A stretch of DNA of 64,000 bases from Rhizobium sp. BK399 (GCF_014194695.1 NZ_JACIAH010000019.1:1-64000); one strand, 5' to 3'. Positions 26,019-35,646 are shown, numbered from the stretch's first letter. A program made the numbers and translations. Notes: generated from the letters alone by a model not told the origin.

Positions 26019-27143
26019 TCAGGCCGTGGATCCGACGACGCCTTCCACCAGGTAGGCCATGCTCTCGAGCTCGATGGCATCCTCGGCATAGCTCTTGTCG
26101 GCCGTGACGACGACGTTGCCCTTGTTGTCCTTGATCGGACCCTTAAAGACGGAGAACTTGCCCGCCGTCATCTCGGCAAGCGTCGCGTCAAACTTCGTGC
26201 GTCCCTCGGCCGGCACTGCAGGTCCGAGCGGACTCATCTTGACGAAGCCATCCTTGAGGCCGCCGCGCACGAAGTTGCCGAGCTTTTCGCCGGCCTGTGC
26301 CTTCTTGACAAAATCGGTGTAGACGTTGCCCCACGCCCATTCGGCGCCGGTCAGATATTTTTCCGGCGCCAACGGACTCTGGTTTGCGTGATAGCCGCAG
26401 ACGAAAGCTCCGCGGCCGGCAGCAGTCTCGACAACAACCTTCGGGCTGTCGACATGGCAGGTGATCACATCGGCGCCCTGGTCGATCAGCGCATTGGTCG
26501 CTTCCGCTTCCTTGACGGCAAGCGACCACTCGCCGGTGAAGATAACCTGGCAGGTAATCGATGGATCGACCGAGCGCGCGCCGAGCAGGAAGGCGTTGAT
26601 GTTCTGCAGCACCTGCGGGATCGGCTTGGCGGCGACGAAACCGATCTTCTTGCTCTTCGAGGTGTAGCCGGCGGCAACCCCGTTCAGGTATTGGCCCTGG
26701 AAGATGTAGCCGAAATATGAACCCGTATTCATCGGGTTCTTGCCTTCCTGCCAGAGACCGCCACAATGGCGGAACTGGATATCCGGGTACTTTGCCGCCA
26801 TCGCCAGCATATGAGGGTCGAAATAGCCGAACGACGTCGGGAAGATCAGCGTCGCGCCGTCGAGATTGATCATCGATTCCATCGTCTTCTGGACATCGAC
26901 GGTTTCCGGTACATTTTCCTCTTCGACGATCGTGACACCCGAAACCGCCTTCAGTGCAGCCGCACCTTCGGCATGCGCCTGATTGTAGCCGTAGTCGTCC
27001 TTGGGGCCGACATAGATGAAGCCGACGGTTAGCGCGCTCTGGGCGAGGGCGCGGTCAGGCAACAGGCCCGGGGTCAAGGCGAGTGCGCCGGCTGCTGAAG
27101 CCTGAAGAAAATGGCGGCGGGTCATGGGAAGGAGTTTGGTCAT
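26019..27143 (-). CDS. BMP-family ABC transporter substrate-binding protein with Tat signal
   Basis: A 374-residue exported protein. The N-terminus contains a twin-arginine motif (T-R-R-H-F-L-Q-A-S) followed by a weakly hydrophobic stretch and A-L-A-Q, so it is probably a Tat substrate. The mature part is basic-membrane-protein/PnrA-like: G-F-I-Y-V-G-P-K-D-D-Y-G-Y-N-Q-A-H, F-P-T-S-F-G-Y-F-D-P and K-I-G-F-V-A-A-K-P-I-P. Family members bind purine nucleosides; here the operon suggests a ureide such as biuret or triuret. First gene of the leftward operon. Confidence 0.88.
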   Translation of the reverse strand: MTKLLPMTRRHFLQASAAGALALTPGLLPDRALAQSALTVGFIYVGPKDDYGYNQAHAEGAAALKAVSGVTIVEEENVPETVDVQKTMESMINLDGATLIFPTSFGYFDPHMLAMAAKYPDIQFRHCGGLWQEGKNPMNTGSYFGYIFQGQYLNGVAAGYTSKSKKIGFVAAKPIPQVLQNINAFLLGARSVDPSITCQVIFTGEWSLAVKEAEATNALIDQGADVITCHVDSPKVVVETAAGRGAFVCGYHANQSPLAPEKYLTGAEWAWGNVYTDFVKKAQAGEKLGNFVRGGLKDGFVKMSPLGPAVPAEGRTKFDATLAEMTAGKFSVFKGPIKDNKGNVVVTADKSYAEDAIELESMAYLVEGVVGSTA

Positions 27144-27273
27144 CGGAATGCTCCTTGCGGCAAGGGCCGGTTCGAAAAAATGTTACAGAAAAGTGCATGC
27201 AATGAGCGTGCCAAGAGGTAAGGCATTGTTTAAGAACGCTTGTTGGTAAACGGAGAATCGCTGATGCAGAAAG

Positions 27274-27456
27274 TGCATACAGATTGATCGATAAAATGCA
27301 TAAATAGTAATCAAAGATTACTGGATGTTCATCGGTAGGCGAAAGGTCAGGCTCTCCGCGGTTGTGAGATGGACTTAATGGTGCGGAAACAACCGATTTT
27401 ACAGTCACTTCATGACTTCATTTGACTTCTTGAGCCATGGGCGCCATCTGTATGCA
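27274..27456. promoter_or_regulatory. Operator candidates between the biuret operon and its GntR gene
   Basis: TGCATACAG at 27274-27282 recurs in inverse as CTGTATGCA at 27448-27456. Further ATGCAT-centred sequences occur nearby (TGCATGCA near 27194 and ATGCAT near 27296). These spaced TGCAT palindromes lie in the gap between the importer operon and the divergent gntR gene and are good candidates for GntR binding. No promoter elements were assigned. Confidence 0.45.
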
Positions 27457-27483
27457 TAGTGTCAAAGTGAGCAGATTCGCACC

Positions 27484-28170
27484 GTGAAGCACGCCGGCCG
27501 CAGACATGTCATCCGTACCGGAACCACTGTCGAACAGATGGTGCGGGCGATTTCCGACATGATCGTCACGGGACTGATCCTCCCCGGCGCGAAACTGGAC
27601 GAAGGTTCGCTCGCAACTCGTTTCGACGTTTCGCGAACGCCGGTAAGAGAAGCCCTGCGCGAACTTGGTGCCATGGGATTGATCGATCGCGAGCCGAACC
27701 GAAGCGCCGTGGTCGCCACCGTCACGGAGACCTACCTGCATTCGATGTTCGAGGCGATGGCGGAACTCGAGGGGATCTGCGCCAGGCTGTCGGCAGCGCG
27801 AATGACAGTCGATGAGCGGCGGGCGCTGGAACTCGGGCACAAGGCGTCGATGAGGCTCGTGCATGCTGGCGCAGAAGAGGAATATTCGGTTTACAACACC
27901 GAGTTCCACACCCGGCTTTATCGAGGTGCGCACAATGATCATGTCTTGGAGATGGTGACCCAGACACGGGCGCGGCTTGCCCCCTTTCGGCGAGCGCAGT
28001 TCCGTCTCCCCGGGCGACTGGCAAAATCCTATCAGGAGCACGACCGGATTGTCACCGCGATCCTGAGAGCGGATGGTGCGGCCGCGGGGCAGGCTGCATA
28101 TCAGCACGTAGAGCTTGTCAGTGATGCCAGCGCGGTGTTCGCAACAGCCGTCGCGCGGAGAGGCGCGTAG
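27484..28170 (+). CDS. GntR-family transcriptional regulator (FCD subfamily)
   Basis: A 228-residue regulator from GTG 27484. The N-terminal winged helix has G-A-K-L-D-E-G-S-L-A-T-R-F-D-V-S-R-T-P-V-R-E-A-L-R-E-L, and the FCD domain has E-F-H-T-R-L-Y-R-G-A-H-N. It is divergent from the biuret/triuret operon, so it most likely controls it in response to a ureide or nitrogen-linked effector. Confidence 0.87.
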   Translation: MKHAGRRHVIRTGTTVEQMVRAISDMIVTGLILPGAKLDEGSLATRFDVSRTPVREALRELGAMGLIDREPNRSAVVATVTETYLHSMFEAMAELEGICARLSAARMTVDERRALELGHKASMRLVHAGAEEEYSVYNTEFHTRLYRGAHNDHVLEMVTQTRARLAPFRRAQFRLPGRLAKSYQEHDRIVTAILRADGAAAGQAAYQHVELVSDASAVFATAVARRGA

Positions 28171-28689
28171 TTAAAATTCTCACGTGATGTCAATAACCTA
28201 GCTAATCGACTCTGAAATTCCCGATATTGTCCGCGGCGAGCGACCGTGGATGCCACCTTTGTGTCCTGGCTTTGGGCCTCGCTCAACATGAGGCCAGAGC
28301 GGCAATGGTTTCCGCTCTCGGCGGCCCAAAGCCGCGGTTATCAGCGTCCAGGGCCGCGTCGTCCGAAGACACTTTGCAAGGCCTTCCGGACGAGCGCCTT
28401 GAATGCGGCCTCTGTCGAGGTAAGCGGAATTTCCAGTGGATTGCCGCAGCAACCGCGAGGCGAGGTCGCCTCAGCGTGGCAGCATTGCCCGTTGGGCAAC
28501 CCCTGAAGGTCGTCGAATTTTTCGACCGTCAGGCTGTGCCGCTCTGCCCTCATATTGCCAACCGACCTCGATGGGATCAACATGTGCGGTGACAAGAATA
28601 CATGGAAGGAATTCAATTCAATGTTCGCATACTGACGCGCTGTGGGGTCTGGGAAGCGCGGTCGGGCAGCGCCATCGTGGGGGAGTGCG
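28171..28689. other. Intergenic region upstream of the binding-protein/cyclase operon
   Basis: About 520 bases with overlapping open frames on both strands but none resembling a known family. It should hold the promoter of the three-gene operon that follows; the ribosome site GGGGGAG is at about 28679-28685. No operator was recognised. Confidence 0.4.
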
Positions 28690-30453
28690 ATGAGGGGGGT
28701 AGCTCGGTGTTGCTTGCGGCTCGGACAGTTTCTGGGGGCGCGTTGCGTCCTGCCGATTGTTCTTTTCCTGTCGACCGCACTTGTTCCGCTATACGCCAAT
28801 TCGGCTGACAAGGCGCTGAAATTGCTGCTATGGCAGGCTCCAAGCACGCTCAATCCTCACTTGGCTCCCGGTATTAAAGACCAGACCGCCAGTCGGATCG
28901 TCTACGAACCTCTGGCCAGCTTCGACCGCGAGGGTCGCCTTGTTCCCTTCCTCGCCGCAGAAATTCCGACGCTGGAGAACGGTGCAGTAAGCGCTGATGG
29001 CCGTTCGGTCGTGTGGAAGCTCAGGCACGGCGTCAAATGGTCCGACGGGCACCCCTTCACCGCGAAGGACGTGCTCTTCACCTACAATTATATCACCAAT
29101 CCAGATGTGGGCTCGGCGAGCATCGGGCCTTACAAGACCATCAACAAGGTCGTTGTTGTTGACGACTACACCGTGCAGATCACGTTCAAGGACGTTAATC
29201 CTGCCTGGGCGCTGCCCTTCGTCGGCGTCCAAGGTATGATCTTGCCCGAGCATGTATTTGCTCCCTACAACAACAGCGATGCGGCCACGGCGCCCGTAAA
29301 CCTGGCCCCCGTCGGCACAGGCCCATATCGCTTGAAGGAGTTTCAGACAGAGGACGTGCTTGTCATCGGCGAGGATGTCGTCAACACCGTGAAGGTTATC
29401 TTCGAGCGCAATCCGTATTTTCGCGACGCCGGCCAGCTGAGCTTCGACGAGGTGACGCTGCAGGGCGGCGGCGACGCTTCAGTCGCGGCCAACGCCGTGC
29501 TGAAGGAAGGCGTTGTTGACTATGCCTGGAACCTTCAGGTCGACGACTCGGTGCTTAAAACACTCGAAACAGACGGAGTCGGAAAGGCGACGGTATCCTG
29601 GGGCTCCTATGTGGAGCGCATCATGCTCAACTTTACCGACCCCAGTCGCGAAACCGCCGAGGGGGAACGGTCGAGCGTACAGAATCCACATCCCGCATTG
29701 TTGGACAGAAATGTGCGCACCGCACTCGCACTTGCCATCGACCGCCAGAAGATCGCGGCGCTCTATGGCCGCACGGGCCGCGCGACCAGCAACATTCTGG
29801 TTGCGCCGGCAATCTTCAATTCGCCGAACAGCGAATGGGCGTTCGATCCCGACAGGGCCAAGGCCATCCTCGACGAGGCAGGGTGGAAGGATACCAACCG
29901 TGACGGTGTGCGCGACAAGAACGGCGTGCCTCTCAGTTTCCTGTTCCAGACGACCGTCAATTCTGTTCGCCAGCAGACCCAGGAGATCGTCAAGGCGAAC
30001 TTGCAGGCGATCGGGGTCAAGCTCGAAAACAAGATGATCGACTCGAGCATCTTTCTCGGTTCCGGCTCCGACAGCACCAACTCCCGGCGGCACTTCTACG
30101 CGGATATGGAAGAATACGCCTACGGGAACAAGAGCCCCGATCCGGGCAGCTATATGATTGGCTGGACGTGCTCCGAAGCGGCACAAAAATCCAACAACTG
30201 GTCCGGGTCGAACTGGGCACGCTACTGCAACAAGGACTACGACGCTCTCTATTTAGCCTCGACCATCGAAGTCGATCCGGCCAAGCGCCGCCAGATCTTC
30301 GTGAAAATGAACGATCTGCTGGTTCTGGATAGCGCTGCAATTCCGCTGGTGCACTGGGCTGACGTCAGCGGAATTAGCAATGCCCTTGAAGGCTTCGACC
30401 CGACACCCTGGGATTCCGAAACATGGAACATCGCGGATTGGCATCGCAAATGA
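28690..30453 (+). CDS. Peptide-type (family 5) substrate-binding protein, copy 1
   Basis: A 587-residue exported protein from ATG 28690, preceded by a strong GGGGGAG site. A signal peptide covers about residues 1-38. The mature part shows family-5 hallmarks: L-W-Q-A-P-S-T-L-N-P-H, Y-E-P-L-A-S-F, G-V-K-W-S-D-G-H-P-F-T-A-K-D-V and L-A-P-V-G-T-G-P-Y-R-L-K-E-F. No permease or ATPase genes accompany it. It is followed with an ATGA overlap by a close paralogue and then by a membrane cyclase, suggesting a sensory rather than a transport role. The ligand is unknown, probably a peptide or opine-like compound. Confidence 0.85.
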   Translation: MRGVARCCLRLGQFLGARCVLPIVLFLSTALVPLYANSADKALKLLLWQAPSTLNPHLAPGIKDQTASRIVYEPLASFDREGRLVPFLAAEIPTLENGAVSADGRSVVWKLRHGVKWSDGHPFTAKDVLFTYNYITNPDVGSASIGPYKTINKVVVVDDYTVQITFKDVNPAWALPFVGVQGMILPEHVFAPYNNSDAATAPVNLAPVGTGPYRLKEFQTEDVLVIGEDVVNTVKVIFERNPYFRDAGQLSFDEVTLQGGGDASVAANAVLKEGVVDYAWNLQVDDSVLKTLETDGVGKATVSWGSYVERIMLNFTDPSRETAEGERSSVQNPHPALLDRNVRTALALAIDRQKIAALYGRTGRATSNILVAPAIFNSPNSEWAFDPDRAKAILDEAGWKDTNRDGVRDKNGVPLSFLFQTTVNSVRQQTQEIVKANLQAIGVKLENKMIDSSIFLGSGSDSTNSRRHFYADMEEYAYGNKSPDPGSYMIGWTCSEAAQKSNNWSGSNWARYCNKDYDALYLASTIEVDPAKRRQIFVKMNDLLVLDSAAIPLVHWADVSGISNALEGFDPTPWDSETWNIADWHRK

Positions 30454-32198
30454 CGACGTCACGCACGAGTATCAGTACAGCGCAATGCTCCGTTATTCTG
30501 ACCGCGTTCATGCTGCTTACGGTCGTTCCACAGCAGGCGCATTCGGGTGATAGGACCCTGAAGCTCCTGTTCTGGCAGGCGCCCAGTATTCTCAACCCTC
30601 ATCTCGCCCCCGGTGTGAAGGATCAGACGGCCAGCCGCGTTGTATATGAGCCACTGGCGAGCTTCGATGCCGAAGGACATCTGGTGCCGTTCCTCGCAGC
30701 AGAAATTCCCTCCTTGACCAACGGCCAGGTGGCAAGCGACGGGAGGTCGGTCACCTGGAAACTAAAGCCAAATGTGAAATGGTCAGACGGCGTCCCCTTC
30801 ACCGCGAAGGACGTTGTCTTTACTTATTCCTACATCACCAACCCGGATGTAGGCTCATCAAGTATTGGAACCTATAAGTCGGTCGACAAGGTCGAAGCAC
30901 TCGACGACCTGACCGTCAAGATAACCTTCAAGGACGTCGATCCCGCCTGGGCGCTCCCCTTCGTCGGCATACAGGGGACAATCCTGCCGGAGCATGTGTT
31001 TGCCCCCTATAACAACAAGGTCGCGGTCGACGCGCCGCCCAACCTGGCCCCCGTCGGAACCGGTCCTTATCGCCTCAAGGAGTTCCGCCCCGAGGACGTC
31101 CTGCTGATCGGCGAGGATGTCGTCAACACCGTCAAGATCATCTATGAGCCCAATCCTGAATACCGCGACCGGGCGCGTCTGGGATTTGACGAAGTGACCT
31201 TGCAGGGTGGTGGCGATGCGAAGACGGCCGCAAAGGCGGTGCTCGGCACCGGCGTCGTCGACTACGCGTGGAACCTGCAGATCGGCGATGCCGAGTTGCA
31301 GGAGCTTGAAGCGAAGCAGATCGGCAAGGTGGCGCTCTACTTTGGCTCCTACGTCGAGCGCCTCATGCTGAATTTCACCGACCCAAACCGTGAGACAATG
31401 GATGGCGAGCGCGCGAGCCTGCAGTTTCCCAACCCAATCCTTGCCGATGCCAAGGTGAGGCTCGCCTTGGCGAAGGCTGTCGACCGCAACAAGATCGCCG
31501 CGCTTTACGGGAGGACTGGTCGGCCAACCGCAAATCTCCTCGTCGCCCCCGTTCTCTACAATTCTCCCAACACGACTTGGGAATTCGATCTGGACAAGGC
31601 CCGCGTGCTTTTGGAGGAGGCAGGCTGGCGCGACACGAACGGCGACGGCATCCGGGACAAGAACGGCGTCCCCTTCACCCTTCTTTTCCAGACCTCCGTC
31701 AACACGGTCCGCCAGAAAACCCAGGAGATCATCGGCGCCGATCTGGCCGCGATCGGCATAAAGGTCGAGGACAAGCAGATCGACTCGAGCATCTTCTTCT
31801 CGCCTGCACCGGATATCCTCAATACCAGCCAGCATTTTTACGCGGATCTCGAGGAATTCGCGACCGGCAACAAAAGCCCCGATCCGGGAAGCTATATGGT
31901 CAAGTGGACCTGCGCGGAGGCCGCCCAGAAAAGCAACAACTGGTCCGGATTGAACGAGTCCCGCTATTGCAGCGACAAATACGAAGCGCTGTTCGACGCA
32001 TCGGAAAGGGAGATCAATCCGGAAAAGCGCATTGGCCTGTTCGTGGCGATGAACGACCTCCTGATTGCCGATTCCGCGGTCATTCCCATTGTCGAGTGGG
32101 CAAACGTCCCGGGCCTTCGCAACGATATCGTCGGCTTCGATCCCACGCCATGGGACTCCGAGACGTGGAACATCGCGGACTGGCGGCGCAAGCCATGA
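30450..32198 (+). CDS. Peptide-type (family 5) substrate-binding protein, copy 2
   Basis: A 582-residue paralogue of the preceding protein. The two share most of their motifs, including the D-P-T-P-W-D-S-E-T-W-N-I-A-D-W ending and the S-P-D-P-G-S-Y-M stretch, and clearly arose by tandem duplication. A signal peptide is present (about residues 1-32, ending Q-A-H-S-G). The ATG overlaps the stop of copy 1, and its own stop overlaps the cyclase ATG, so all three genes are translationally coupled. Two diverged binding proteins would allow recognition of related ligands. Confidence 0.85.
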   Translation: MTTSRTSISTAQCSVILTAFMLLTVVPQQAHSGDRTLKLLFWQAPSILNPHLAPGVKDQTASRVVYEPLASFDAEGHLVPFLAAEIPSLTNGQVASDGRSVTWKLKPNVKWSDGVPFTAKDVVFTYSYITNPDVGSSSIGTYKSVDKVEALDDLTVKITFKDVDPAWALPFVGIQGTILPEHVFAPYNNKVAVDAPPNLAPVGTGPYRLKEFRPEDVLLIGEDVVNTVKIIYEPNPEYRDRARLGFDEVTLQGGGDAKTAAKAVLGTGVVDYAWNLQIGDAELQELEAKQIGKVALYFGSYVERLMLNFTDPNRETMDGERASLQFPNPILADAKVRLALAKAVDRNKIAALYGRTGRPTANLLVAPVLYNSPNTTWEFDLDKARVLLEEAGWRDTNGDGIRDKNGVPFTLLFQTSVNTVRQKTQEIIGADLAAIGIKVEDKQIDSSIFFSPAPDILNTSQHFYADLEEFATGNKSPDPGSYMVKWTCAEAAQKSNNWSGLNESRYCSDKYEALFDASEREINPEKRIGLFVAMNDLLIADSAVIPIVEWANVPGLRNDIVGFDPTPWDSETWNIADWRRKP

Positions 32199-34906
32199 AG
32201 GTCGAAGCTGACGGCGGGGAGCACGAGGAGCGTTTGGTCGCAAGAAATCGTCCATTCTATGTCGCCCCACTGCATGCGCTCGTCCGCGCAGCTTCGCCGG
32301 CTCTCAGAAACCTGAACATCGGCGGCAAGCTAACGGTCGGATTTGGCATTCTGGCGGCGCTGACGCTGCTCGTTGTCGGCTTGAACTATCTGGGTAGCCT
32401 CGATGCAGTCAGAAGCATCAACAGAACAACCGATCTGAGCGCCCCGAGTGCGGTCGCCTCGGCGCGGGCGCAGGCCGACTTACTACGGATGCTGAGTGCC
32501 GTCCGCGGCTATCTTGCGCTCGGTGAGGAGAGCTACCGTGACAATTACACTTCAGCAAAAGCCGCATTTCTGGAAGATATGCAGTCGCTGGAAAATCTCC
32601 TTAGAACCGGTCCGCAGCCAGGCCCCGCGGCAGACGTCGCACAGCGGATGCGCGAGCTCCACGAAAAGCTTAGCCCCTGGCAGCCGCTAACGGACCGCCT
32701 TTTCGAATTGCGCAACGATCAGCTCCGGCGCGAACCGGCCCTCAAACTGCTCGTCGCGGATGCCAATCCATTGATCGCCACAATTGTCGGAACCGCGAAA
32801 GCGCTGATCCTCGCGCAGCAGAAGCGGGACGCGACCCCCGAGAACATGGTGTATCTGGCCGATCTCGCGTCCTTTCAGAGTTCCTTTTATGCCATGGTCG
32901 CAGGGCTGCGGGGCTATGTGACGACCAAACGCGACAGCTTCAAATACGAATACGAGGCGAACTTTACGATCAACGATGCGGCCTGGAAGAACATAACGGA
33001 AGGGAATGCCGCACTGACGCCGTACCAGGAAAAGCTGATTGACAAGCTGTCGAAGACGCGAGCAGCATTTCTGCAATTCCCCGCGCAGATGTTTACTGCG
33101 GTTGAAGGCGACCATGCGCGAGAGGATCTGTATCTCTTCCGCACGCAGGCGGTACCACTTGCCGAAGGCATGCTTGGAATTCTCGACGAGATCGCCAATG
33201 AGGAACAGCAACGGCTGCAGGCAGATCTCGGTAGCGGCCGCGACCAACTCGAGACGGCCCAGCGCATTGTCCTGCTCGGCGGCGTGGCCGCGGCTTTTCT
33301 CGGCCTGATCTTGGGGCTGATTTTCCGGGAAAGCATTGCGGGACCGATCCAGCGCTTGACGGGCGTCGCCGACCGGGTTCGCCAAGGCGATCTCGCCGCG
33401 CGCGCCCAGGTCGAATCGGGCGATGAGATCGGCAAGCTGGCGACAACGTTCAACAACATGACAGAGCAACTGGGCTCCAATCTCGACGATCTCGAAAACC
33501 GCCGAAGGCAACAGGAGCAGCTCGCGCTGCGATTTCGCCGCCAGAGCGAATATCTGGCCGCCCTGCACGATACCTCGCTTGGACTGATTGCGAGATTGGA
33601 TCTGACCGAGCTGCTGTCGGATCTGACGACACGCGCCGCCGGGTTGCTCGGCACGGAGCATGGCTACGTCTACCTCGTAGACGAAGCCGGGGAGGTCCTC
33701 CAGCGCATGGTCGGCGTCGGCGTCTATACGGGACAGGCCGCCGGCCAGCAGCTCAAGAGCAGGGAGGGCGTGGCCGGTGTGGTCTGGCACACAGGCGCGG
33801 CGCTTGTCATCAACGAATACGCGACGTGGTCGGGGCGGGCGGCTGCCGCTGCCCAGCTCGACGTGACGATCAGGGCGGTTATGGCCGTGCCGCTAAAGTC
33901 TGACGAACAGGTGATCGGTGTCCTCGGCATTGCCTACGACGATGCCTCGGCGCTCGAGTTTGGCACCGAAGAGGTCGAGCTTCTCAAGCGTTTCGGGCAG
34001 CTTGCGTCTATTGCGCTGGAGAACGCGCGGCTGCATACGGCCACGGAAGCCGCCAAGAGCGAGGCGGAGGAGGCGAGCATACGGATCGGCGAGCAGAACC
34101 GGGCGCTGGAAGCGGTGGCGAGCAAGCTGTCGAAATATCTCTCGCCACAGGTCTTCGCCTCGATTTTCTCCGGTAAGCAAAACGTCGAGATTTCATCCAC
34201 CCGAAAGAAGCTGACTGTCTTCTTCTCCGATATCGCCGACTTCACGGCGACGACCGACAAGCTCGAGTCCGAAGAGCTAACGGACCTGCTCAATCACTAT
34301 CTGACTGAGATGGCGAAGCTTGCGCTGGAATACGGCGCGACGATCGACAAATTCATTGGCGATGCGATCCTGGTGTTTTTTGGTGATCCTGAGACCAGGG
34401 GCATCAGGGAAGACGCACTCGCATGCGTCAGAATGGCGATCTCCATGCAGTCCAGGATGCAGGAGCTGCGTGCTGAATGGGCCGAAGCCGGCTTTGCCCT
34501 GCCATTCCATCTCCGCATCGGCATCAACACGGGCTATTGCACCGTGGGTAACTTCGGCAGCGCGGATCGGATGGACTATACGATCATAGGCGGCGAGGTG
34601 AATCTCGCGTCAAGATTGCAGAGCCATGCCGACCTCGGCGGCATACTTCTGGCTGACGAGACTTATGCCCTGGTCAAGGAGGAAATCGAAGCTGAGGAGC
34701 TGCCTCCTCTGACCGTCAAGGGCTTTGCCTATCCGATCAAGACGTACAGGGTGATCGGCTCTCGCATCGTCCAGGAAGCAATGAAGAACATGCTTTCGAA
34801 CAGTGAGGATGGCCTGCAGTTGGATATAGACTCCGCTCTGAAAGGGACTGATCGCGAAAAGGCGATCAAGGCGCTCGAGCACTATCTGGCGACGCTGCGA
34901 AAATAG
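32195..34906 (+). CDS. Membrane class III adenylate/guanylate cyclase (CHASE3-like, HAMP, GAF)
   Basis: A 903-residue protein from ATG 32195. TM1 spans about residues 47-65, a largely helical periplasmic domain (CHASE3-like) about 66-355, and TM2 about 357-377. A HAMP linker follows at 378-432, a short coiled coil, a GAF domain about 463-610, and a class III cyclase domain about 660-850. The metal-binding aspartates lie in F-F-S-D-I-A-D-F-T and F-I-G-D-A-I-L. The Lys in I-D-K-F-I-G-D and the D-Y-T segment favour ATP as substrate, so cAMP is the likely product. It is coupled to two periplasmic binding proteins, which could dock on its periplasmic domain. The longer open frame upstream is a shadow of copy 2. 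Confidence 0.85.
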   Translation: MKVEADGGEHEERLVARNRPFYVAPLHALVRAASPALRNLNIGGKLTVGFGILAALTLLVVGLNYLGSLDAVRSINRTTDLSAPSAVASARAQADLLRMLSAVRGYLALGEESYRDNYTSAKAAFLEDMQSLENLLRTGPQPGPAADVAQRMRELHEKLSPWQPLTDRLFELRNDQLRREPALKLLVADANPLIATIVGTAKALILAQQKRDATPENMVYLADLASFQSSFYAMVAGLRGYVTTKRDSFKYEYEANFTINDAAWKNITEGNAALTPYQEKLIDKLSKTRAAFLQFPAQMFTAVEGDHAREDLYLFRTQAVPLAEGMLGILDEIANEEQQRLQADLGSGRDQLETAQRIVLLGGVAAAFLGLILGLIFRESIAGPIQRLTGVADRVRQGDLAARAQVESGDEIGKLATTFNNMTEQLGSNLDDLENRRRQQEQLALRFRRQSEYLAALHDTSLGLIARLDLTELLSDLTTRAAGLLGTEHGYVYLVDEAGEVLQRMVGVGVYTGQAAGQQLKSREGVAGVVWHTGAALVINEYATWSGRAAAAAQLDVTIRAVMAVPLKSDEQVIGVLGIAYDDASALEFGTEEVELLKRFGQLASIALENARLHTATEAAKSEAEEASIRIGEQNRALEAVASKLSKYLSPQVFASIFSGKQNVEISSTRKKLTVFFSDIADFTATTDKLESEELTDLLNHYLTEMAKLALEYGATIDKFIGDAILVFFGDPETRGIREDALACVRMAISMQSRMQELRAEWAEAGFALPFHLRIGINTGYCTVGNFGSADRMDYTIIGGEVNLASRLQSHADLGGILLADETYALVKEEIEAEELPPLTVKGFAYPIKTYRVIGSRIVQEAMKNMLSNSEDGLQLDIDSALKGTDREKAIKALEHYLATLRK

Positions 34907-34984
34907 CGATACGCTCGACTTCATAGGCTGGACGCGCGCCGCATGGCGGGCCCCAAGTGCGCCTTCTTCTGGGTAGTTCCTGGT

Positions 34985-35646
34985 GTTTTCTGACTATTGC
35001 CGCAACGCCATCTGTGTCTCCGCCTTCATGGGTGGCCGATCAATCTACGTTCTCACCCACGTTCGATCGGTCTCGGCGAAGACGGCCCAACGCATCAGCC
35101 GGTCGAGCACCTGGCAAGCCTCCGGGCTATCCCGAACCTCCACGTCTTCCGCCCGGTTGATACGATCGAAACGCCGGAGTGCTGGGATATCGCCCTTCGC
35201 GATCAGAAGACGCCGTCCCTGCTCACTCTGTCGCGCCAAAACGTTCCTCAGCTGTGCACTGACTCCGGCAATGAAAACCTCTCCGCAAAGGGCGCCTACG
35301 TCCCGAAGGAAGCGTCGGGGCAATCGGGCGGCGACCCTAATCGCCACTGGCACCGAAGTGGCAGTCGAGGCCGCGAACGAACTGGAAGCGTCTGGCCACC
35401 CCGACGGCTGTTGTCTCGATGCCGACCTGGGATCAGTTCGACGCCCCGTCGAAAGAGTACCGGGCGCAGGTTGTAGGCCATGCCGCAAGGATCGCGGTTG
35501 AAGCGCTCGTTGCAAGTGAAGATGACGTCATCGGGATGATCGAATTTGGTGCGTCAGCACCGGCTGGAGTGCCCTACGAAAAGTTCGGTATCACAAAGCA
35601 GGCAATAGTATCCCGAGCCCTCAAGCTCATTGGGATCGCGTCATGA
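34985..35646 (+). pseudogene. tkt: Transketolase C-terminal half, frameshifted
   Basis: Three frames in succession reproduce the end of a transketolase. The first gives R-S-I-G-L-G-E-D-G-P-T-H-Q-P-V-E-H and S-R-Q-N-V-P-Q, the thiamine-diphosphate active-site region. Near 35310 the reading moves to a frame with A-T-L-I-A-T-G-T-E-V-A-V-E-A-A. Near 35419 it moves to the F-D-A-P-S-K-E-Y-R and F-G-A-S-A-P-A-G-V end. The N-terminal half is absent. At least two frameshifts and a large truncation make it a pseudogene. Confidence 0.75.

Noticed and set aside
31577..32194. N-terminal extension of the cyclase frame
   Set aside because: Lies wholly inside binding-protein copy 2 in another frame with basic, non-domain sequence.
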